NCBI RefSeq assembly: GCF_002932875.1 | Contig: NZ_PSWS01000023.1 | Location: forward strand, 35,130 to 99,129 | DNA length: 64,000 nt | Direction: 5' to 3' | From: Rathayibacter tritici | GTDB lineage: Bacteria; Actinomycetota; Actinomycetes; Actinomycetales; Microbacteriaceae | Part shown: positions 43,521 through 52,712 of the stretch, piece after piece | Layout of the letters: each line of letters begins with the position of its first letter | Numbering within the stretch: the stretch's first letter is position 1 | Position numbers and translations under genes: made by a program | Notes under the pieces: model-generated | Databases searched by the model: none | What the model was told of the DNA's origin: nothing | What the model saw: the letters and a program-made list of their open reading frames with translations, nothing else

Positions 43521-44915
43521 ATGACGGAGCAGATCGGCATCCCCGAGGCCACGGCGCTCGGGAGCGAGCAGCGGAGCATCGCTATCCTCGGCGCGGGCGG
43601 CGACCTCACCGAGCGGCTGCTCCTGCCGGGCCTGGGCCGGGTGGCCGAACTCGCGCGCGATCTGGAGCTGACGCTGATCGGGGCGGCGCGCACGCCGCAG
43701 AGCGACGAGGAGTGGCAGGGGCTCGTCCGTCGGAGCCTCGAGGCGGCCGGAGTCGCCGCGCGCACGGTCGACGCCCTCGCCTCGCGCGCGCGCTTCGTCG
43801 CCACCGACGCCTCCGACCCGGAGCAGCTGAAGGCCCTCCTCGACGCCTGCCCGTCCACTCCGGTGCTCTACGTCGCGCTGCCGCCGGCGATGGGCCACGC
43901 GGTCGCCTCCTCGCTCGCCGAGCTCGACCTGCCCGAGGAGCTGGTCGTCGCGATCGAGAAGCCGTTCGGTGAGGACCTGGAGGACGCCATCGCCCTCAAC
44001 GCCGCGTTCGCGAAGGTCCTTCCCGAGAGCCGGTTCTGGCGCATCGACCACTTCCTCGGCAACGCGACCGTGCTGGGGATGCTCGGCCTTCGGTTCGGCA
44101 ACCGGCTGCTCGAGGCGAGCTGGAGCGCCGAGCAGATCGAGAAGGTCGAGATCGTTTACGACGAGACGCTCGGTATCGAGGGGCGTGCGGCCTTCTACGA
44201 GAGGACCGGCGCGCTGCGCGACATGCTGCAGAGCCACCTCCTGATGGTGCTCGCGCTGACCGCGATGGAGCGCCCCGACGAGATCGCGCCGGATGACGTG
44301 CACGCGCGGATGGCCGAGGTGCTCGGTGCGGTGCGGCTCTGGCGCGACGATCCCTCCTCCGCCCGCCGCGCCGGCTACACCGAGGGGCGGATCGACGGGC
44401 GCTTCTTCCCCTCGTATGTCGACGAGCCCGACGTCGACCCCGAGACCGGTACCGAGACCCTCGCGCAGCTGCTGCTCCAGGTCGACACACCGCGCTGGGC
44501 GGGCGTCCCCTTCGTCCTGCGCTCCGGCAAGGCGATCGGCGACCCGCGCCACGAGGTGGCGATCCATTTCCGCGCGGCCACTCCGCCGCGGGGGCTGCGC
44601 GGGGCCGAGGCGGGCACGGTCCTTCGGATTGGCCTGAAGGGCGGGGACGTGCGGCTGGATTTCGTCGTGAATAGCGCCGATGAGCTGACCGACCTTGAGC
44701 GCACCACGCTGGAAGCGCGGCCCGGTGCGGCGACGTTGGATCCGTACGCGCAGGTGCTCGCGGGCGTTCTGCAAGGGGACACCCTTTTGGCCGTGCCCGG
44801 CGATGTGGCTGAGCAGTGCTGGCGCATTGTGACGCCGGTGCTTTCGCACTGGGCTGCGGGGGGTGCTGCGCTGGAGGAGTACGAGGCGGGGAGTGGGGGG
44901 CCGGAGGGGTGGTGA
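43521..44915 (+). CDS. Glucose-6-phosphate dehydrogenase-like protein
   Basis: 464 residues of the Zwf fold. The NAD(P)-binding GAGGDLTERLLLPGL near residue 20 and VAIEKPFGED are present. The substrate motif reads RIDHFLGN where R-I-D-H-Y-L-G-K is usual, so the substrate-phosphate lysine is replaced by Asn. The catalytic histidine in LRDMLQSHLLMVL is kept. It is therefore probably a divergent second G6PD, possibly with a different sugar substrate or weak activity. No opcA or gnd gene is adjacent. GGGAGA precedes the ATG. Confidence 0.85.
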   Translation: MTEQIGIPEATALGSEQRSIAILGAGGDLTERLLLPGLGRVAELARDLELTLIGAARTPQSDEEWQGLVRRSLEAAGVAARTVDALASRARFVATDASDPEQLKALLDACPSTPVLYVALPPAMGHAVASSLAELDLPEELVVAIEKPFGEDLEDAIALNAAFAKVLPESRFWRIDHFLGNATVLGMLGLRFGNRLLEASWSAEQIEKVEIVYDETLGIEGRAAFYERTGALRDMLQSHLLMVLALTAMERPDEIAPDDVHARMAEVLGAVRLWRDDPSSARRAGYTEGRIDGRFFPSYVDEPDVDPETGTETLAQLLLQVDTPRWAGVPFVLRSGKAIGDPRHEVAIHFRAATPPRGLRGAEAGTVLRIGLKGGDVRLDFVVNSADELTDLERTTLEARPGAATLDPYAQVLAGVLQGDTLLAVPGDVAEQCWRIVTPVLSHWAAGGAALEEYEAGSGGPEGW

Positions 44916-44970
44916 AGGGCCGGCTGAGGCGTGGAGCCGGCGCTCGCCGAAGTCTCCGCGAGGTGGCGCA

Positions 44971-45485
44971 ATGAATGATGGGACGAACACGACGCTCATG
45001 GACGTGATGTCCATCGTGCTCGATACGGCATCCCTGGGGCGCCATGCCTACACCGGCATTGCGCAGGCCGGCGGGTCCGCCACACAGCGGCGCATCTTCG
45101 TCGATCCCTTACCACGCGCTGGCGGTCCGAAGAACTGGACGGCACAGTCGTCTGGGACTACGCGCCCGACACCCGCACACGGACAGGCCCCGACGACGCT
45201 CGCGTGCTCGAGCGTGCCCCGCAACCGCGCATCCCCGAGCCGGCTGCGAGACTCGCCTTCCCCCTCGCCTTGGATATCTGGGGACGGGGCGGCGACAGCT
45301 CCCGCCCTGTCCGCGTCGAAGACGTTCACGAGGATGTCGCGACGGTGCTGCTCCGGCACGTCAGCGACTTCTCGCAGTTCGGATCCGTGACGATCGACAT
45401 CGCGCAACGCCGGATCACTGGTCTCACGACGCCGACCCAGGTGCTCCGCGCCCTCGACATCGCCCGGCATCCGGCTGCGTTCTGA
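44971..45485 (+). pseudogene. Frameshifted hypothetical gene
   Basis: A start at 44971 (MNDGTNTTLMDVMSIVLDTA, GRHAYTGIAQAGG) reads well until about 45100. Coding character then moves to another frame (WRSEELDGTVVWDYAPDT, FPLALDIWGRGGD, RVEDVHEDVATVLLRHV) that stops at 45483. Together the pieces would make a protein of about 170 residues. I do not recognise the family. One frameshift near 45095-45115 explains the pattern; a sequencing error is an alternative. Confidence 0.55.
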
Positions 45486-45536
45486 TCGGAGAGGCCTACG
45501 TATCGACGCCGGTCCGTTCGTGGACGCCGATCCGGG

Positions 45537-45692
45537 ATGCACCGGCTCGCGCTCGATGAGGCAACGAGCCTGCTCATGTCGTGGGGGATGGTACTCGAGG
45601 CACGGCGCCGGCTGAAGGGGCTCGGCGCCGGTTTCTGGAGGGACGAAGATCGAGTCATGCGGCAGCGGGAACTAAGACTCTCGTCGGAGTGA
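45537..45692 (+). CDS. Small hypothetical protein
   Basis: 51-codon frame (MHRLALDEATSLLMSWGMV, then EARRRLKGLGAGFWRDE) with helical, basic composition. It lies between the frameshifted gene and the coiled-coil gene at 45722. No ribosome-binding site stands out and no family is recognised, so it may be a remnant. Low confidence. Confidence 0.3.
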   Translation: MHRLALDEATSLLMSWGMVLEARRRLKGLGAGFWRDEDRVMRQRELRLSSE

Positions 45693-45721
45693 GCTCATTC
45701 GAGCGATAGCGGAGGTAGAAC

Positions 45722-46969
45722 ATGGCACGGCGACGCGGAATCTTAGCCGAAATTCATCACCAGCAACGCCTGGCGCAGGTGCGCGCGAATGCGGCAGCAC
45801 GAGCTCAGACCCAGGCCCACGCGCAGGCACAACGTGCGCGGGCCGCTCAAGATCGAGCCGAGGCTGCCATCGCTCGGGCCTCTGAGGCCGAGCGGAAGCG
45901 ATACGAGCGCGAAGCGAAAGCGGCCTACCTGGAACGGAGGGCTGCGGAAGTCGACGAGTTGAACGAGGACCTTGCCCAGGAGTATGCGGAGATCGATGGC
46001 TTGCTGGCCGACACCCTCAGGGTGGATGACTTCGTGGATCTTGAGGAGCTGAAGCGTCGAGCCGAGCACCCTCCGTTCCCACGCTGGGACCTGGAAACGC
46101 CCAATCCGGCGCCAGTGCCGACGCCTCTACCGGCCCCGCCGGTGTACGTGGAGCCGACAGCCCCAGCGGGTCTGTTTGGCAGGAAGAAGAAGTTCGAGGA
46201 AGCGCGGCTCCGCGCAAAGACTGACTTCGAGGAGGCATTCGGCCAGTGGGAGACGTATCGTGACTGGATCCCCGCCCGCGACGCGGAACTTGCACGTGAG
46301 CATGCAAATTTGGAGGCGGCGCGGCTCAAGCTCTTAGCGGCGGAACGGGAGCGATACGATGCAGCTTGTCGGGCTCGTGAGGCGAGAGTCTCAGAGCATA
46401 ATGCTGCAATTGATGACTTGATCGCCGGTCTCGGTTACGGAACCGTCGACGCGGTTCAAGAATACGTAAGCATTGTTCTAGCAAATTCCGTGTATCCCGA
46501 CTCGTTCCCCGTCGAGCACGATGCCGAATTCGATCCGGAGATTGCCGAGCTAAAGGTTCGTGTTGTCGTGCCCGCTCCCGACAGCCTGAGGACGGTAAAG
46601 TCGTTCCGGTATGTGAAGGCGAGCGATGATATTACTGAGACTCAGCTATCCAAGGCGGCTGCGAACGAACGTTATACGAGTGCGCTCCACCAGGTCGCGC
46701 TTCGGTCGCTCCACGAGATCTTTGAGGCCGATCGGCAGGGATTGATCCAGGCGATCTCGGTTCAAGTGGGCCCCGAGACGAATGATCCGGCGACAGGTCG
46801 GGAGATCTTCATTCCGTTGGTTGCGCTTGCTGCGTCACGCGAGGTGTTCATGGACATCGACCTTCGCGCGGTGGTTCCGCTTGCGACGTTGCAACACCTC
46901 GGTGCGGCAGTCACCAAGAATCCCTACACCTTGTCGGCAGTCGACGTTTCTGGTGTCCGTCGGTCATGA
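45722..46969 (+). CDS. Coiled-coil protein related to Mrr-associated N-terminal regions
   Basis: 415 residues. The N-terminus (residues 1-110) is an Ala/Arg/Glu-rich coiled coil. A proline-rich linker (APVPTPLPAPPVYVEPTAP) and a second coiled coil (~155-240) follow. The C-terminal domain is globular (NSVYPDSFPVEHDAEFDP, KSFRYVKASDDITETQLSK, ALRSLHEIFEADRQG, ATLQHLGAAVTKNPYTL). From memory, the last domain resembles the part that precedes the Mrr nuclease in some actinobacterial restriction-like proteins; no nuclease motif is present here. It overlaps the next gene by 4 bases. Function unknown; a defence role is inferred. Confidence 0.75.
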   Translation: MARRRGILAEIHHQQRLAQVRANAAARAQTQAHAQAQRARAAQDRAEAAIARASEAERKRYEREAKAAYLERRAAEVDELNEDLAQEYAEIDGLLADTLRVDDFVDLEELKRRAEHPPFPRWDLETPNPAPVPTPLPAPPVYVEPTAPAGLFGRKKKFEEARLRAKTDFEEAFGQWETYRDWIPARDAELAREHANLEAARLKLLAAERERYDAACRAREARVSEHNAAIDDLIAGLGYGTVDAVQEYVSIVLANSVYPDSFPVEHDAEFDPEIAELKVRVVVPAPDSLRTVKSFRYVKASDDITETQLSKAAANERYTSALHQVALRSLHEIFEADRQGLIQAISVQVGPETNDPATGREIFIPLVALAASREVFMDIDLRAVVPLATLQHLGAAVTKNPYTLSAVDVSGVRRS

Positions 46970-48432
46970 CCCATGGAGAGCGTCGTTTCAACCCGCCTCC
47001 CGGCTGGCCTCCCATCCCGAAGGGGTGGAAGCCGCCGGCGGGGTGGACAGCTCCTCGTCATTGGCCGCCTGTACCGAGCGGCTGGCAGTTGTGGCTCGAG
47101 GAGAACGTCCACGCGGCCACTGACCTCGACACCGACGCACTAACACCTGCTTCCGGTGGAGCGCCGCAGACGATAGTCACGGATGACCGGGCACTCGATG
47201 CGCAGCCATCCCAGGGTTCTCTTGAGATGCGAGAAGAGGATCGTGCTCAGCTCTTGGAAGCCGAGAACATCGAGTTGCGCCGTAGACTGACGATGCTCGA
47301 GCAAGGCTCGATCGCGGGCGAGGCGTCGATGCTCCAAGGGTCGACGGTCTCTCTCGCAACTATCGAGCTGAATGACCAGGAGGTACTCCAGCAAGTCGGG
47401 ATCTACCGCTATCACCATCCGCTGGAGAACGCAGCAGCCTATTTGCCTAGACTACAGGAAATCGAGGCTCGGTCGGCCAGATTGGTGAGAGAAGGTCGAG
47501 CGATCGAGAAGTCGAATCTGTTCACCTTCGATAATTCACTCGCCAAAGGGCGAAAAATGAGCGATGATCTTTCGAAGCTCATGTTGCGTGCCTACAATGC
47601 GGAGGCTGAGAATGGCATCCGTGTCTTGAGGCTTGGCAACGTGCAAACCGCGAAGAAGCGGCTTGAGGCGTCTCGAGGAGCTATTGCCAAGCTTGGTGGA
47701 ATGATGGCGATGCGGATCAGCGACGACTATCACGGCCTACGTCTCCAGGAGATCGAGTTGACCGCGGACTGGCTGATGAAAAAGCAGGAAGAGAAGGAGG
47801 AACGACGCGAAGAGCGTGCTCGTCTGCGCGAGGAGGCGCGTGTTAGAGAGGAGCTCAAGGAGCAGAGGGCGCGGCTTGACAAGGAACTCGCTCTACTTGT
47901 TCAAACTATCAGTCAATTGCGGGCGACGGGGGCTTCGGACGTGGGCCTTGAGAGCCGCTTAGCTGACATTGAGCAGGCCATCGCCGACAATGACTTCCGG
48001 GCGGCGAATATTCGAGCCGGCCATGTCTACGTCATCTCTAATCGTGGAGCGTTCGGAGAGGGAGTTGTCAAGATCGGTCTCACTCGGCGACTTGAGCCGG
48101 CAGACCGCGTCCTTGAATTAGGTGGCGCTTCCGTCCCGTTCCGCTTCGACATCCACACCATCTATTTCTCGGAGGACGCCGTCACACTAGAGACCGAGTT
48201 GCACCGACATTTTGCGGAGCGCGCACTCAATCAGGCGAACAGTCGAAAGGAGTTTTTCTTCGCGACGCCTGGAGAGGTGCGTGACGTCTTGGCAAGCAAG
48301 GTGGGGAACCTCCTCGAATTCAAAGATGCTGCCGACGCCACGGAGTTTTTCCAATCGGTCAGCCGGTGGCCGCTGGCTCGTCGCCCAGAGGCCTTTTCCA
48401 CTCTGGCGGAGCGGCCTTCTGGGCCGTCGTAG
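46966..48432 (+). CDS. DUF4041 and GIY-YIG (T5orf172/Mug113-type) domain protein
   Basis: 488 residues. The N-terminus has tryptophan/proline repeats typical of actinobacterial surface or phage-linked proteins (NPPPGWPPIPKGWKPPAGW). A coiled coil with a DUF4041-like region follows (~115-345: GIYRYHHPLENAAAYLPRL, RKMSDDLSKLMLRAYNAEAE). The C-terminus is a T5orf172-type GIY-YIG domain (HVYVISNRGAFGEGVVKIGL with R-x-E-P-A-D-R, then LETELHRHF and ANSRKEFFFATPGEV). GIY-YIG domains of this type are predicted DNA endonucleases. Co-translated with the preceding gene. Confidence 0.87.
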   Translation: MTHGERRFNPPPGWPPIPKGWKPPAGWTAPRHWPPVPSGWQLWLEENVHAATDLDTDALTPASGGAPQTIVTDDRALDAQPSQGSLEMREEDRAQLLEAENIELRRRLTMLEQGSIAGEASMLQGSTVSLATIELNDQEVLQQVGIYRYHHPLENAAAYLPRLQEIEARSARLVREGRAIEKSNLFTFDNSLAKGRKMSDDLSKLMLRAYNAEAENGIRVLRLGNVQTAKKRLEASRGAIAKLGGMMAMRISDDYHGLRLQEIELTADWLMKKQEEKEERREERARLREEARVREELKEQRARLDKELALLVQTISQLRATGASDVGLESRLADIEQAIADNDFRAANIRAGHVYVISNRGAFGEGVVKIGLTRRLEPADRVLELGGASVPFRFDIHTIYFSEDAVTLETELHRHFAERALNQANSRKEFFFATPGEVRDVLASKVGNLLEFKDAADATEFFQSVSRWPLARRPEAFSTLAERPSGPS

Positions 48433-48544
48433 GAGGAAAAGGCGGCGGACGAAAAAAGCGTCGAAGCAATGAAGATCGTAAGGCCTCAAGTGGACGGGAC
48501 GCACACCAGCGACATCCCGATCGCGCTCGCGCATCACCACCATC

Positions 48545-49000
48545 CGGTACGAGAGCACGCGTGAGGAGGGCACGACAGTAACGCCGCTCTGCGATCCAGC
48601 GCCCTGGCCGTTGGAGGCGAACCCGGACTCGCGCGCAGCGGCGAGGTAGCGGGACGGACCGTCGGCCACCACTCCGGCGCCGGCGACACCGCCGAGGATC
48701 TAGCTGACGATGTAGCCGGGATGTGCCTCCACTCCGTCCGGCGATGGCGTGGCCGACGCTGACGGCGGGGTTGAAGTGGCCGCCGGAGATGGGGCCGATG
48801 GCGTAGATGTCGGCTGTCACGGTGAGGAAGGCGGTGCCGCGGAATCCGGCTCCCACCGCGTTGCCCGAGTCGGGGAAGGCGAAGACGGCGATACCGACTT
48901 CGCTGGAGACCAGGAAAAGGTGCCGAACGCTTCCGAGGCGTAACGGGCTCCGGCCGAGTACTGCTCGGCGTGCTCGGTACGCTGCTCGCTCGTGGTGCGG
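48545..49000 (-). pseudogene. Aquaporin (AqpZ/MIP family) pseudogene
   Basis: Fragments of an aquaporin on the minus strand in several frames. ASEAFGTF comes first, then LVSSEVGIAVFAF after a frameshift near 48915. AIGPISGGHFNPAVSVGHAI with the first NPA motif follows. Then comes GYIVS, an in-frame TAG (48700-48702) where a glutamine is expected, and ILGGVAGAGVV and ESGFASNGQG. The second NPA half is missing. It is clearly non-functional. Confidence 0.75.
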
Positions 49001-49156
49001 CTGGCGGGGGTGCTGCGGGCCAGGACGGTTCCTCTCTCCGGTCTGCGGGCGCGGGGCGCGCCTGGGACCTCCATGACCGCGCCTGAGCATGCGGACGTCG
49101 CGGTACTCGTGCGTAACTCCTCCACCTCCCGCGGATAAGCACCCCACCTACCTCGG

Positions 49157-49170
49157 TGAGAGCGCTCTCC
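49157..49170. promoter_or_regulatory. LacI-type operator O1
   Basis: TGAGAGCGCTCTCC, a near-perfect palindrome just upstream of the -35 box. A third, imperfect copy (GTGGGAGCGCTGTCC) is at 49257-49270. Confidence 0.75.
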
Positions 49171-49179
49171 CATAAACCC

Positions 49180-49209
49180 TTGACCTCCCCGCGCACCCGT
49201 GCGTAAGCT
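49180..49209 (+). promoter_or_regulatory. Promoter of the sugar ABC operon
   Basis: TTGACC (49180-49185), 18-bp spacer, TAAGCT (49204-49209). It lies between operators O1 and O2, so repressor binding would block initiation. Confidence 0.65.
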
Positions 49210-49220
49210 CGCCGCACACT

Positions 49221-49238
49221 CGTGAGAGCGCTCTCACG
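49221..49238. promoter_or_regulatory. LacI-type operator O2
   Basis: CGTGAGAGCGCTCTCACG is a perfect 18-bp palindrome with the LacI-family central CG, positioned at about +5 to +22 of the predicted transcript. Confidence 0.85.
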
Positions 49239-49304
49239 GCACGCGGACAGCATGCGTGGGAGCGCTGTCCGGAGTGCTCCCACCACCATCACGAAGGAGT
49301 GACC

Positions 49305-50615
49305 GTGCTTGCATCACGACGTGCCGGGGTCGCCACAGCGATCGCCGGCGCCGCCACTCTCGCCCTCCTCGTCTCCGGATGCACGTCCGGATCGGACGCG
49401 GCAGAGGGCGGGGACATCGAACTGACCGTCACCACATTCAACGCTATGGGCTTCGACGAGCTCTACGGCGAGTACGAGGACGCCCACCCGGGCACCACCA
49501 TCGTCCCGAACAACATCGACACGGGCGGCAACGCACGAACCGATGCGTTCACCAAGCTCGCCGCCGGCTCCGGGCTCGCGGACGTCGTCGCCATCGAGGA
49601 GGGCTGGCTCGGCTCCGTCATGGAGGTCTCGGACCAGTTCGTCGACCTGCGCGACCACGGCATCGAGGACCGCAAAGCCGACTGGGTCGACTGGAAGTAC
49701 GAGCAGGCGACCGACCCCGAGGGGCGCGTCATCGGCTACGGCACCGACATCGGACCCGAGGGCCTCTGCTACAACACGGCCGCCTTCGAGGCCGCGGGCA
49801 TGCCCACCGACCGGGCCGCCGTCGCCGAGATGCTCGGCGGAGCGGACGCGACCTGGGACGACTACTTCGCCGCCGGGAAGACGTACCACGACGCCACGGG
49901 CAAGGCCTGGTTCGACCACTCCGGATTCGTCTGGAACGCGATGGTCAACCAGCTGCCCGAGGGGTATTACACCGCCGACGGAAAGCTCAACGTCGACGGC
50001 AACCCCGACCTCCAGGAGCGCTGGGGGCAGCTGACCGACGCCACCGCCTCGGGCCTCTCGGCCGCGCAAAAGGCGTGGGACTGGAACAAGGGCAAGTCGT
50101 TCACCGACGAGACCTTCGCCACCTTCGTCTGCCCGGGCTGGATGTTCGGGACGCTGAAGAGCAACGTCGAGGCCGGCGGCGGTAACGCCGAATCCACCGG
50201 CTGGGACTTCGCCGACGTCTTCCCCGGCGGCCCGGCCAACTGGGGTGGCTCGTTCCTCTCGGTTCCGACCCAGTCGAAGCACCCCGCCGAGGCGGCGGCG
50301 CTCGCGTCGTGGCTGAGCGAGCCGGAGCAGCAGCTGAAGGCGTTCGAGGCGGCCGGACCGTTCCCGAGCACCCTGGACGCGCAGAAGGAGCTTGCCTCCG
50401 CCGCCGCTCCCGACCCCGGCATGAACGACTCGCCGACCGGTGCGATCCTCGCCCAGCGCGCCGAGGGTGTCGTCGCCCAGTACAAGGGCCCGGACGACTC
50501 ACTCATTCAGGAGAACGTCTTCGGACCGGTGCTGCAGAAGGTCGACCGCGGCGAGATCGACGGCACGGAGGGCTGGAACGAGGCGCTCCAGCTCCTGGGC
50601 GAACTCGTCGACTGA
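49305..50615 (+). CDS. Sugar ABC transporter substrate-binding lipoprotein
   Basis: 436 residues. Signal peptide with lipobox LLVSGC (C26), then a family-1 (CUT1) solute-binding fold. Visible blocks are LTVTTFNAMGFDELYGEYED, GSGLADVVAIEEGWLGSVM and PGGPANWGGSFLSVPTQSKH. The GTG at 49305 has AAGGAG at good spacing; a GTG six bases upstream is too close to it. It is first in a three-gene importer operon under LacI-type control. The bound sugar (probably an oligosaccharide or beta-glucoside) cannot be fixed from sequence. Confidence 0.93.
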   Translation: MLASRRAGVATAIAGAATLALLVSGCTSGSDAAEGGDIELTVTTFNAMGFDELYGEYEDAHPGTTIVPNNIDTGGNARTDAFTKLAAGSGLADVVAIEEGWLGSVMEVSDQFVDLRDHGIEDRKADWVDWKYEQATDPEGRVIGYGTDIGPEGLCYNTAAFEAAGMPTDRAAVAEMLGGADATWDDYFAAGKTYHDATGKAWFDHSGFVWNAMVNQLPEGYYTADGKLNVDGNPDLQERWGQLTDATASGLSAAQKAWDWNKGKSFTDETFATFVCPGWMFGTLKSNVEAGGGNAESTGWDFADVFPGGPANWGGSFLSVPTQSKHPAEAAALASWLSEPEQQLKAFEAAGPFPSTLDAQKELASAAAPDPGMNDSPTGAILAQRAEGVVAQYKGPDDSLIQENVFGPVLQKVDRGEIDGTEGWNEALQLLGELVD

Positions 50616-50627
50616 CGCTCCCCGATC

Positions 50628-50657
50628 CCGGGGGTCCGGCCGCTGTCGGACCCCCGG
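50628..50657 (+). terminator. Intercistronic hairpin between binding protein and permeases
   Basis: CCGGGGGTCCG (50628-50638) and CGGACCCCCGG (50647-50657) form an 11-bp perfect stem with an 8-nt loop. In such operons this gives partial termination or 3' protection, so that binding protein exceeds permease. Confidence 0.65.
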
Positions 50658-50730
50658 CCCCCGTGGCGGGACCTCCACCGAGGCGCCGACGCGCCACCAT
50701 CGACTCCGACTCGACCTCGAAGAGAGCGCC

Positions 50731-51837
50731 ATGACGAGCACACTCACCCCGCCGGCCACGGCGACGCCCCCCGCGGGGAAGCGGCGCCCGGCGCCCCGAC
50801 TCCCGCTGACCTTCCGTCAGCGCACGAGCCGCTTCGACGTGAAGGCCTCGCCCTACCTCTACATCTCGCCGTTCTTCCTGCTGTTCGCGCTCACGGGCGC
50901 GTTCCCGCTGGTCTACACGCTCGTGGTGTCGCTCTACGACTGGCAGCTGCTCCAGGGCCAGGGCGACTTTGTCGGATTCGCGAACTTTGCGGCGGTGCTC
51001 GGCGACCGCTTCTTCTGGAACTCGATCGTCAACACGCTGAGCATCTTTGTGCTCTCCACGATTCCGCAGCTCGCCGTCGCGCTGCTGCTCGCAGCGGCAC
51101 TCGACCAGGCGCTGCGGGCGAGCACCTTCTGGCGGATGAGCGTGCTGCTGCCGTACATCGTGTCGCCGGTCGCGGTGGCGTTGATCTTCTCCAGCGTGTT
51201 CAGCGACCAGGAGGGTCTGATCAACAACCTGCTCGGCCTGGTCGGTGTCGGCCCGATCGAGTGGACGAACGACCGCCTCGCCAGCCACGTCGCGATCGCG
51301 ACGATGGTGAACTGGCGCTGGACCGGCTACAACGCCCTCATCCTCCTTGCCGCCATGCAGGCCGTACCGCGTGAGCTGCACGAGTCGGCCGCGATCGACG
51401 GGGCGAACGCGTTCCGCCGCTTCCGCTCGATCACGATCCCCAGCATCCGACCGACCCTGATCTTCGTGATCATCACCGCCACCATCGGCGGCCTGCAGAT
51501 CTTCGCGGAGCCGCGCCTGTTCGACGTCTCGAACGCCGGTGGCATCGGCGGTTCGGACCGGCAGTTCCAGACCACCGTCCTCTATCTCTGGGAGATGGCC
51601 TTCTTCCGCCAGAACTTCGGTGAGGCGGCCGCGATCGCGTGGCTGCTGTTCCTCCTGATCGTCCTGATCGGACTGCTGAACTTCGCGATCTCGCGGCGGA
51701 TCGCCTCCGTCGAGAACCGGATCGCGCGACGAACGAAGCGGCGCTCCGGCACGCGCCCCGCCTCCGCCGACGAGATCGCCGCGTCGGACCCCCTGCTCAC
51801 CACCACCGGCCTCGGCCAGAACGAGAGCGAGCGATGA
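50731..51837 (+). CDS. Carbohydrate ABC transporter permease (MalF type)
   Basis: 368-residue inner-membrane permease of the CUT1 family with six predicted helices. The EAA loop (ELHESAAIDGANAFRRFRSI, near residue 215-235) contacts the ATPase. The N-terminal helix (SPFFLLFALTGAFPLVYTLV) follows a proline-rich cytoplasmic start. No ATPase gene is present in the operon, so a shared MsiK-type ATPase elsewhere probably energises it, as is usual in actinobacteria. Its stop overlaps the next start. Confidence 0.94.
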   Translation: MTSTLTPPATATPPAGKRRPAPRLPLTFRQRTSRFDVKASPYLYISPFFLLFALTGAFPLVYTLVVSLYDWQLLQGQGDFVGFANFAAVLGDRFFWNSIVNTLSIFVLSTIPQLAVALLLAAALDQALRASTFWRMSVLLPYIVSPVAVALIFSSVFSDQEGLINNLLGLVGVGPIEWTNDRLASHVAIATMVNWRWTGYNALILLAAMQAVPRELHESAAIDGANAFRRFRSITIPSIRPTLIFVIITATIGGLQIFAEPRLFDVSNAGGIGGSDRQFQTTVLYLWEMAFFRQNFGEAAAIAWLLFLLIVLIGLLNFAISRRIASVENRIARRTKRRSGTRPASADEIAASDPLLTTTGLGQNESER

Positions 51838-52697
51838 CCGCCCCCTCCGCCGCTTTCCCGGTCCGCCGCGCCCGCGCCGGCCGCGTCGACCGGCCCGGCT
51901 TCCTCACCTACGGGCTGCTGAGCGCGTTCATCCTCGGCTCCACCTACCCGCTGTGGTGGTCGTTCGTCGTCGCGAGCGGCAGCAATGCGACCCGCAGCGA
52001 GACGTTGCCGCTGGTACCGGGCGGCAACTTCCTCGCCAACGCCGCGCAGGTACTGACGGCGATCCCGTTCTGGACGGCGCTGCTGAACAGCGTGCTCGTC
52101 TCGGGGATCATCACGCTCTCGGTCGTGTCGTTCTCCACCCTGGCCGGCTACGCCTTCGCCAAGCTGCGGTTCCGCGGGCGCGACGGGCTCATGATCGGAG
52201 TCGTCGCGACGATGGCGATCCCGACGCAGCTGGGCATCATCCCGCTGTTCATCCTGATGCGGGAGCTGGGCTGGACGGGCTCGCTCGGCGCAGTGATCGT
52301 GCCGACGCTGGTTACGGCGTTCGGCGTGTTCTTCATGCGGCAGTACCTGGTCGACGTGATCCCGGACGAGCTGATCGAGGCGGCGCGGATGGACGGGGCG
52401 AACCAGTTCCGCACGTTCCTCACCGTCGCGGTGCCGGCGGCGCGACCGGCGATGGCGATCCTCGGGCTCTTCACCTTCATGATGGCGTGGACCGACTTCC
52501 TCTGGCCGCTGATCGTGCTCAGCCCCACGAATCCGACCCTGCAGACGGCGCTCGCGCAGCTGCAGTCGGGCTACTACGTCGACTACTCGATCGTGCTCGC
52601 CGGCGCCGTGCTCTCTGTGGTCCCGCTGCTGGTGCTGTTCCTGCTCGCCGGTCGCCAGCTGATCGCGGGGATCATGAGCGGAGCGGTGAAGGGCTGA
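51834..52697 (+). CDS. Carbohydrate ABC transporter permease (MalG type)
   Basis: 287-residue partner permease with six predicted helices and the EAA loop (ELIEAARMDGANQFRTFLTV). The ATG overlaps the MalF-type stop. Together with the binding protein it forms a CUT1 importer lacking its own ATPase. No glycosidase gene follows, although LacI-regulated importers of this type usually have one; a palindrome array (52713-52788) and the lacI-type gene come next. Confidence 0.94.
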   Translation: MTAPSAAFPVRRARAGRVDRPGFLTYGLLSAFILGSTYPLWWSFVVASGSNATRSETLPLVPGGNFLANAAQVLTAIPFWTALLNSVLVSGIITLSVVSFSTLAGYAFAKLRFRGRDGLMIGVVATMAIPTQLGIIPLFILMRELGWTGSLGAVIVPTLVTAFGVFFMRQYLVDVIPDELIEAARMDGANQFRTFLTVAVPAARPAMAILGLFTFMMAWTDFLWPLIVLSPTNPTLQTALAQLQSGYYVDYSIVLAGAVLSVVPLLVLFLLAGRQLIAGIMSGAVKG

Positions 52698-52712
52698 CGC
52701 CGGCTCGCGTAG

